From Sisyra terminalis (Eukaryota > Arthropoda > Insecta > Neuroptera > Sisyridae): 64,000 bases of DNA. The stretch lies in the NCBI GenBank assembly GCA_958496175.1, contig OY292280.1, positions 6,386,001-6,450,000 on the forward strand, given 5' to 3'. Below the pieces are notes generated by a model. It had not been told where the DNA came from. It made no database searches and was given only the letters and a program-made list of their open reading frames with translations. Positions 57,001-64,000 of this stretch are shown here, one piece after another. A program made the translations under genes and the position numbers. How positions within the stretch are numbered: position 1 is the stretch's first letter; each line of letters begins with the position of its first letter.

Positions 57001-58132
57001 GCGGCATTTTTTCATCTTGCCCAGGGCGGCAAATTTGCTAGAGCAGGGCCTGGTAACAAATGACAATTTTTTTTAACTATGTGTTATTCATATAAAACAT
57101 GTCATTATTTAATAAATCGAGTTACCATTGTAAACAACAAAAACTAAATTTATATGTGGCTATATTCATTTAGTGGGAATAATAATACCCAGCCAGAAAT
57201 CACGGGCTGTTAACTCTCAAAAACGAGACAAGGATAGCCAAACTGGGTAGGATAATTGTGGAATAGGATATTCCAAGGATTTCCAGGATAGAAATTCCGA
57301 AATTCTATCTCTTTCTACCTACAGCAAACACTCTATACAGCTATTCCACAATTATCCTATCAAGTTGGGCTATTCTTAGAGAGTTAACAGCCCGTGCCAG
57401 AAATCAAGGTAAAAGTACAAATTGTTACTTTTGTACCCAGTGCCCCCTTGTGGGTGATCCAAAATACAGATTCTGTTAGATAGATGGCGACATTGCTTTT
57501 TACGTTCTGTGGAAATGCGGTGCTTTGATTGAATGGAGAAGTGAGGAAATGGGGATATCAAATCCTGGAACTGAAATAGTCGAAAAGTAGCTCATGCTGA
57601 TGAAGTGGTGAAAAGTGGTGCTAAAGTGGTGAGGTTCCCCAGCTGCTTGGTTTTATTTAGGTGAAGTAGGGACCCAGGAAGCACAAAATGCTTGGATGGT
57701 ACAAATATCCTCATCCAGGAAAAGCACAACTAAATAAAAAATGGCTCAAATTTTTTATAGATAGCAAATATTTACCCTTTGATTTCCCAGCGTTCTTTCT
57801 CGAAACCTTTGTAGATTGATTGAGCGATTGAGGATTCCATTAGATCCACGTAGCGGACTACCAAAGGAGCAAAGGTGTCCCGAAGATGTTGATGAAATCG
57901 TCCGTTCTTGAGATTGTCTGCAGATGAAATTAGATTGTAGAAAAGTGGTAAAGTTTTCTGGATTTGTGGTCCTACCATCTGTACGCAAGTAATCGTTCAT
58001 GATCTGGAATAAGGGGAAGGAATCCCACGTGTCCGGGGGCTGTTCCGCTAAGACTCGATCCATATCAACCGCAAACAAAGACCAAAAAATTTCCGCATGT
58101 TCAACAAGCAAATCGCTGAACCATGCAAACGC
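51096..58132 (-). CDS. Cadps: Cadps/CAPS, calcium-dependent secretion activator, last seven exons
   Basis: CAPS primes dense-core vesicles for calcium-triggered exocytosis by promoting SNARE assembly through its MUN-type domain. On the minus strand the exons are 58132-57976, 57917-57776, 55556-55247, 55169-55011, 54957-54736, 54679-54540 and 51282-51096, all in phase. They encode the C-terminal part with [109 protein letters not shown] and [17 protein letters not shown]. The last exon adds a glycine-rich tail ending GGGSSWF. N-terminal C2 and PH domains lie beyond the right edge. The donor of exon 54679-54540 overlaps an in-frame stop (GAG TAA), so an unspliced transcript would end there. The last intron holds a decayed LINE and another intron an RNase H remnant. 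Confidence 0.95.
51590..54290 (+). mobile_element. Decayed LINE (endonuclease plus reverse transcriptase)
   Basis: This non-LTR retrotransposon lies in the last Cadps intron, antisense to it. From 51590 it shows the C-terminal endonuclease (GDFNINLL near 51845, then IDNFF and [12 protein letters not shown]). It then shows the reverse transcriptase ([50 protein letters not shown]) and a C-terminal part ending near 54176. It is 5' truncated and broken by an in-frame TGA at 52259 and frame changes near 52485, 53133 and 53660. The catalytic FADD box reads FAND. Style suggests the CR1/Jockey group. It cannot make an active enzyme. Confidence 0.88.
56090..56700 (+). pseudogene. LINE RNase H remnant, split by a MITE
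   Basis: [19 protein letters not shown] at about 56127-56181 is the start of a retroelement RNase H domain, and [13 protein letters not shown] near 56620-56655 is its end. Between them lies a pogo-like MITE (56215-56407) and several stops. It is plus-oriented inside a Cadps intron and belongs to a Jockey/I-type LINE. No start or complete frame remains. Confidence 0.75.
56215..56407. mobile_element. pogo-like MITE, copy 8, inside the RNase H remnant
   Basis: It starts CAGTGTAATCTCACTAATCC and ends GATTATACTG, and is shorter than other copies (193 bp). The flanks read TCA on both sides rather than TA, so either the TA pair has mutated or the match is chance. Confidence 0.82.
56755..56975 (-). 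mobile_element. Penelope-like tail with family-ii hammerhead motif
   Basis: It matches the tail at about 6890-7085 (ACAATATATAGAATATATT, GAAGTTCAAACAAAAATATT, ACGTATTGCCCAGATACGTA). The ribozyme motif is at 56916-56882 on minus: CUGAGGA, an extra A, stem GAUUGC-UUG-GCAAUC, but GUAA in place of GAAA. That change in an invariant base should inactivate it. Confidence 0.65.
57201..57396. mobile_element. 196-bp hAT-like MITE, 8-bp TSD CCAGAAAT
   Basis: The ends CACGGGCTGTTAACTCTC and GAGAGTTAACAGCCCGTG are exact inverses. CCAGAAAT is on both sides (57193-57200 and 57397-57404). Pairing continues inward through GGATAATTGTGGAATAG. It lies in a Cadps intron. Confidence 0.92.
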
Positions 58133-59480
58133 CTACAGATTATCGAAGAAGCAAGAAAAAGAACAAATTAAATAAATAGAATTGATTGGAGGGAAATGTG
58201 TGCAAATCATTTTCAATGTTCATTTTGCAGTTTAATTTGCGAAAAATTTTGGTGTCTGCGAATCTAACCTGACGTGTGACAAATAATGTTTTAGATGTTT
58301 CATAAAGATTATTATTTTTTTTTTTTTTTACAAATGAAAATCGACATTCACATGCGAAGTTTCACATATATTGAAGAAAACAAATTTCCAAATTAGCACA
58401 TAAAGCGAGAGAAAAAGAGATAGAGAGAGATAGAGAAAGTAGAAAATGCAATGTAGTCACACATGAGTCGAATAGGTAGGAAAATTTAGCAATTCAATTG
58501 TTTGTCCCCTGCATGACCAATTGTTTTGTTACTTTCAATTGTTTTCCAGAAGAAACAACAGAAAAAAAAAAAACAATTACAGAATATGTATACAATGCAA
58601 CTCAATCTTGTCTCACCATCATTTTGTTAAATTTTCCGCAAGAAACAAATGAAGGGAAGAAAAGTGTGTGGAAAAAATAAAAACATTTAGGCACAGGTCA
58701 AGTTATAGCAGACAATTAACTACAGATAGAGTAGATTTCAACGACAAATAGACACCGTCAATTGGCACCAATTTTATTTGAGAAAAAATCGAAGAAAATT
58801 CAACATTTAACCAATTCGGAATTTCGGAAAAAACTTCCGAAAAATGATTCCAAGACAATTTATTTGGGCCTGTTACTTTCGAGGACTCAATTGTCTTGAG
58901 ACAATTGATCCTTTTTACATTTATTTAACAACTATTAGTGTAAATTGTTTCTTACTGGAGAAAAAATGAATTTCAGGATTTATAGATTATGAAAATAAGC
59001 GTTGCGTAACTCTTTAACCAGCTATATCAATTTGCAAACTTAATTCAGTTGGGGATAGAGTAATTTAATTGAAGGTAGAAAGATAAAAATCAAATTTCCA
59101 AATTCCTAAAATAGCCAAGGTTGAGTTGGTAATAAAAATTGGTTGCAAAGATTTTTCTTAATTTTTTGAAGGATCAATTGTCTAAAGGGTAAATTGTCAA
59201 GGAATCAATTATGAAATTACATCAATGAAAAATGGAAGAAGTACAAGTAAGCTTATATTCATGAGCATCTTCGGAATAAATTATTCACATTTATCCACAA
59301 TATGTTTTTAATATAAACAATGAATTAGTACATTGTATATATTACGCAGTTATATATCGAAAATGCCAATGATTTGCAGGCTTAGTATAACTACAAAAAT
59401 TTAGTACAGTAAGCTGACATTGAACAGTAGCATGGTCATATAATTTTGCAGGATTTTTGCAGGGGGTTAACTTTAGTTTT
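58133..59480. other. Cadps intron, no further exon seen
   Basis: No Cadps exon or other gene is visible. A piece near 58438-58470 (AGAAAATGCAATGTAGTCAC) resembles an arm of the near-palindromic MITE. Confidence 0.45.
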
Positions 59481-59488
59481 TAATTTTG

Positions 59489-61328
59489 CAAAGGACATAG
59501 GACGATAAGTATAGTGAATCTGCCCCAGAAAGGTATTTGGTTCATAATTTCAGGATATGTTGGTACTATTAAGATACAATAACTCGGCAAGTTTCAGATC
59601 CCTATGTATTACCGTTTCTTCAAAAATCGAAAAAAGCTGGAAATCAGAAAAAAAAAATTCTTAGAAACTTGGGAATCGATTTATTTGAATTTTGGGTATG
59701 TCTTAGGGGCTGATGGTAGCTTCTATAAAAAAAATTAAGAGCTCTATCGGTTTATAAGATCCTTGAAAAAAGAGAGCTTTTTCTTTTAATTAGAATTTTT
59801 AGCCATGATACAATTTTGGTACAATTACGAAACTATTTTTTTCGGATTCCCCATCCAATTTCGTTTAAAGTAATGTGTTTTTTAAATTTTAAAAAACGGT
59901 AAGTCATATTGAAAAAAATTAAAAAAGTTTCGTAATTGTAGCAAAATTGTATCATGGTTAAAAATTTAAATTAAAAAAAAAGCTCTCTTTTTCAAGGATC
60001 TTATAAACCGATATAGCTCTTACTTTTTTTTATAGAAGCTACCATCAGCCCCTAAAGCATATACAAAATTCAAATAAATCGATTCACAAGTTTCTGAGAC
60101 AATTTTTTTTTCTGATTTCCAGCTTTTTTCGATTTTTGAAGAAACGGTAATACATAGTAGGGTGTCCGTTATTTCCCAAATTAACTTTTTTACAGCGATC
60201 GCCCCCTGAATTTTTAGTTTAAGATATAAAAAAATTATCCAATACAATTAAGCTCTTAATTTCTTGATTAAACCGTGCCGGAATCAAGTTACTTTTACTA
60301 TTTAAATAACATGGGATTATTTGACTTTTTACTTTTAATTTTTTTTCTCAGAAACAAATGGATGAAAAGATTTAAGGTCAAATTATTCTGACGTAAAATT
60401 TAACGCTCTACAAAAAAGGTCTCTTACGAATTTTCTATTAAATCACTCCAATAAAAGTTATTCAACATTGAACTTAAATTAATTTGTTCAATTTGTATTT
60501 TGTAATTTATTCAACATTTAATTTGTTGACTTCAAGTTCTAAGAAATTTCTCATAGATGGCATCAGGTGAAATGGTAAAAATTTGAATTTTAATTGAACT
60601 TTTGTCGATAGTCTCATTAATTAGTATGATATTCACTTCGTAGGTAAAAAATATTGATTAAAGTTCGAAAATTTATCCTGGATAAATTGAATTTCATGAC
60701 TATAGCGAATTCGGATCTTATGTCACCTGTTTTAATTGTCAAAAAATATTTTTTTTGTTTAATTTTCAATTCAAGCCATAAAATTAACACAAATAATCAC
60801 TGGCGCTCTAATGATAATAATTTTTATCTTCTCTTCCAATGATTTTATAGTTAAAAAAAAGTAAAAATGAGCAAAAAGTTGAAAATATTGCAAGATTTAT
60901 ATTAGGCACAAGTTCAATGTGGAATAACTTTTAATGGAATGATTTAATCAAAAATTCATAAGAGACCTTTTTTGTAGAGCGTTAAATTTTACGTTAGATT
61001 AATTGGATCTTAAATCTTTTCATCTATTTGTTTCTGAGAAAAAAAAATTAAAATGTTATTTTAATGGCAAAAGTAACCTGATTCCGGCACGGTTTAATCA
61101 AGAAATTAAGAGCTTAATTGTATTGGATAATTATTTTTATATCTTAAACTAAAAATTCAGGGGGCGATCGCTGTAAAAAAATCAATTTGGGAAATAACAG
61201 ACACCCTAATACATAGGGATCTGAAACTTGCCGAATTATTGTATCTTAATTGTACCAACATATCCTGAAATATGAACTAAATACCTTTCTGGGGCCGATT
61301 TACTATAATTATCGTCCTATGTCCTTTG
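59489..61328. mobile_element. Foldback element interrupted by a hAT-like insertion
   Basis: The left end CAAAGGACATAGGACGATAA is inverted at the right end as TTATCGTCCTATGTCCTTTG. Long arms pair around a centre near 59875. Excising the insertion at 60158-61208 leaves an element of about 780 bp whose arms are complementary nearly throughout. Part of its end sequence also makes up the tandem array at 14111-14470. No target duplication is clear. Confidence 0.85.
60158..61208. mobile_element. 1051-bp hAT-like element, 8-bp TSD ATACATAG
   Basis: The left end is TAGGGTGTCCGTTATTTCCC. The right end, inverted, is TAGGGTGTCTGTTATTTCCC. ATACATAG is on both sides (60150-60157 and 61209-61216). Inverted arms of roughly 310 bp contain ACAGCGATCGCCCCCTGAAT. 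The centre has no transposase. A fragment of the same family lies at 39216-39640. Confidence 0.93.
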
Positions 61329-62015
61329 TTTATTGTTTTAAAAAGAAACTAAGGACGAACAAACTTAGGGGGCTTACTTTAGGGAGCTTATTTGTAATAT
61401 AGGAAAATAAGTTACGTTGTTTGGTTATATAATTTAGTAAAAGTAAACGATCAGCATTAATATTGAAATTATGATTAAGAACATTTTGAGGTAGTCACTT
61501 TAGATATGTATTTTAATTCCCAAACGAAATTAATAAGGTAGTAATGGAAATTACTTGGCAATCGAAATACGTACTTGACGGGTGAAACGTTTATACATGT
61601 TTTAAGATTTCAATCAGTTGATATTAATGTTTGAGGTTTACTTTTACTAAAATACATTGAATACATTATGTACTTATATAAAAACTTCTTTTTTTTTGGC
61701 TTTTGAACACTCATTAAGACAGTACTGTTCTCAAATAAAATTGAAACCAAATCAAATTTTTATCTATAAGTAAAATACTATATCTAGGAATAGTTCAAGT
61801 CTATAAACATTAACGAAAACCAACTTTTCTTGCATTGCATTGAATTGTTGTTTTAAGCAGTTTTTACTGGATTTTTATTGGTTTTTGTTACATTTTATAA
61901 GAAAACAATTGAAGTTCTTTGAGTACAGTAGACAATTGAACATCGTTAATGTTTATAAATCATCAAATCATTAATAGTATATTACTTATTAATTGTTAAT
62001 TAGAAAAAAATGAAT
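61329..62015. other. Gene-free stretch
   Basis: AT-rich. A partial family-ii hammerhead tail (TTACTTGGCAATCGAAATAC) lies at about 61551-61570. Nothing else is recognised. Confidence 0.4.
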
Positions 62016-62019
62016 TAAG

Positions 62020-62175
62020 AAGTACATGCCCTGGGTTGGGGCGCAGTGTACGTGGCATGCGGTGGCATGCAATAGCGAAACGCAGGGGCGGCTTTGGCTT
62101 CGCGGGCAGGTGGGCCTGTCGCCGTACCTGGAGCTGGCACTGCCGCCTTCTCACTGGACGGAAGTGCACGTAACT
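62020..62175. other. GC-rich island of unknown nature, open on both strands
   Basis: About 150 bases are strongly GC-rich inside DNA that is mostly A and T. One plus frame reads through from PWVGAQCTWHAVACNS to LELALPPSHWTEVH and meets a possible donor (CAC/GTAACT near 62169). The minus strand is also open. No clear splice acceptor precedes it and I do not recognise the peptide. It could be a single exon of an unknown gene, a regulatory island or foreign DNA. Confidence 0.3.
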
Positions 62176-62179
62176 AAAT

Positions 62180-62870
62180 ACATACACACAACACAAAATC
62201 ATCAAACATAAGTCCAAATAATACACACATACCAACACATCATTATTACAAACATTGTTTTTGACAAAAAAGAAAAATAATAAAAGACGTTTATTACGCT
62301 TAATAAACCCCACTTTTGGTTACTGCCCCCTCGAAGGCAACCTCTACGTTTTCTCAGCTTTCGCCATTTCGATGCAACATTTAGAAACACTCATGTACAA
62401 ATAGTCTAACACTTAAGAAAAATTAGAGGAAAAAGGAACATACATTTCGATGGTTTCTCCAAAGAAAGCTAACGAATGTGCATCAGAATCGCTTTCATCA
62501 TTCTCCCACCCACCCCCTAACTAAGTATCAACTACTGGTTCCAAATAATTAAATCCACTTTAAAATAAATCAATCTTTCAAATGCATCAATCAACTGGTA
62601 TAACTTTTATCCAAAATCAATTACAAATCTCATATTTATACTTTAACTGCCAAGTAATGAACATCAAATAGTACTGGATCTCTAGTGATTTATGATAGTT
62701 CTACTCTTAATTAGCCATAAATAAGATGGATTCCATTTTGGTATCAAGTAGGGTTGTTCAGGATGAGCTTCAATACTGTAACCCGTAACTAGTAGCTGAA
62801 CGTCGGTGTATTAGGTATTTTTCAATTATTCCCATTCCCAAACTTGCTAGCCCTAGTTTTTTTTTCATAT
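62180..62870. other. Gene-free stretch
   Basis: AT-rich spacer or Cadps intron with no recognised feature. Confidence 0.4.
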
Positions 62871-62872
62871 AA

Positions 62873-63330
62873 TCTGGGGGCCTCTCCTGCAAGTTCCTCA
62901 GCGCTGCGTTCTGAAAGGACTATTGCGCCCCAGTTTAATTTCAGTTCCAGTTGGTCAGGTCTGCTTCTGATATGAATCTCAGCAGACAGTCAACTGGATC
63001 TCTGTGTATGTTCCCCAGCTCATGTCCGGGTGGACCAAGCGAGTTGAGACGACTTTGAGTCATGGCTGGGCAGTCAAATAGTACGTGGGAGGCAGTTTCA
63101 TCTTCCACGTCACATTTCCTGGAAGCTGCTGGCTCTGTGTTCTTCCCTATAGTTTGGAGATGTTTCCTCAAATTGCAGTCCTGTTAAAAGGCCTACCAGT
63201 GTTTTGATGTCCTTCCTTCTTAGATTTAGAAGTCTTTTGTTAGGTTCTTTCAAAGGTTTCTTTATCATGACCTTTGAGAACTTGCCTCCTGCATAGTTAT
63301 TCCAGGATTTTATTTGTTCATTCTGCGTCT
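62873..63330 (-). mobile_element. LINE 3' fragment (Jockey/R1-type C-terminal region)
   Basis: On minus, from about 63255, the frame reads NKRLLNLRRKDIKTLVGLL, then after a frame change LRKHLQTIG, CDVEDETASHVLFDCPAM and RLNSLG. This is the conserved C-terminal Cys-His region that follows RNase H in Jockey-like LINEs. The frame ends in a stop near 62941 and is followed by 3' UTR. It is 5' truncated, and a foldback fragment abuts it at 63331. A matching fragment is at 39020-39215. Confidence 0.8.
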
Positions 63331-63940
63331 AAATATATAGAAATAAACAATATAGATTCTTGACGGGAATTTAATGCTCTACAAAAAAAGTCTTTTAACG
63401 TTTTTACATAAAATCACTCTTTCAAAATTGGTTCAACAACGAAAAAAACAATAATTTAATTTTTCCTTCAAATTTAATTGTGAATAACTATTGAAAAGTG
63501 ATTTTATGTAAAAACGTTAAGAGATCTTTTTTGTAGAGCATTAAATTCCTATCAAGAATCCATATTGTTAATTTTTATATATTTATTTGTTCGTTAGTTA
63601 TAAAATTACAAAATAAAGAAGATAAATCTAAAAATTATATCAATGTCTGAAGCTTGATTATTCGGAAACGACGTGTCTGGCAAAAATTTTCAAAGAAACC
63701 TTTTTTGTAGAGAATTTAATTTTCTATAAATATTTTTGCAGATGATTTTTTTTACCTTGATAGTTTGACAGCATTGACGCAAAAATGAAAGCACAAATAA
63801 AAAATCTAAATTAAAGATTATTGACCTCTTAATATTAATATTAAAGGCTCAAACCTTCCCGATATTTTTTTTGCCTCCTTGAATAATATTTTCGATATAC
63901 TTTTCAAAAAAAAAATAGTAAATTTTTTTGGCCCAGTCTA
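63331..63940. mobile_element. Truncated copy of the 994-bp foldback element
   Basis: It matches 35165-35801 almost end to end and finishes with GCCCAGTCTA. The left arm is mostly missing, and its place is taken by the LINE fragment. Confidence 0.88.
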
Positions 63941-64000
63941 GTATATATCTAATAGTAATGAGTATTAGACCCCTTACAACTCTGATTTATTTCTTTAAGA

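Noticed and set aside
56797..57063. 88-codon plus-strand frame
   Set aside because: It lies across the hammerhead-bearing tail repeat and has no independent support.

Overview
The window is AT-rich animal nuclear DNA. It has split genes with GT-AG introns, a vitellogenin gene, an Hr78-type nuclear receptor and very many small transposable elements. This points to an insect genome. A holometabolous insect such as a beetle is plausible, but I cannot name the species.

Five protein-coding genes can be read exon by exon. (1) Positions 4657-6126, plus strand: hinge and ligand-binding domain of Hr78 (NR2C/D, TR2/TR4-like). Its DNA-binding-domain exons must lie left of the window. (2) 8096-13840, plus: a complete six-exon vitellogenin of 1816 aa with a TATA box at 8034. 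(3) 27510-37475, plus: a complete six-exon kinesin of the KIF21/Klp31E type, 1003 aa, without the C-terminal WD40 propeller of vertebrate KIF21. (4) 43851-40108, minus: a complete six-exon BBS5 of 349 aa. (5) 58132-51096, minus: the last seven exons of Cadps/CAPS, continuing beyond the right edge. All exon phases join without a frame break. The five genes have unrelated roles (hormone signalling, yolk, microtubule motor, cilium trafficking, dense-core vesicle priming), so they look like chance neighbours.

The rest is intron and spacer filled with mobile DNA: eight copies of a pogo-like MITE with TA target duplications; a near-palindromic MITE with exact 8-bp duplications; several hAT-like and foldback elements, some nested inside each other; two decayed LINEs plus two further LINE 3' fragments; a Helitron-like element; a tRNA-headed SINE fragment; and a composite tandem array in a kinesin intron.

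The most striking signal is a set of hammerhead-ribozyme motifs in three sequence families (best copies at 7030-7066 minus, 14851-14904 plus and 39433-39481 plus). Each has CUGANGA, a stem-II hairpin, GAAA, a palindromic loopless stem III and flanking stem-I complementarity. They sit in short repeats resembling Penelope-like retroelement ends. Two of these repeats are flanked by 11- and 14-bp target-site duplications. No Penelope protein is visible here.
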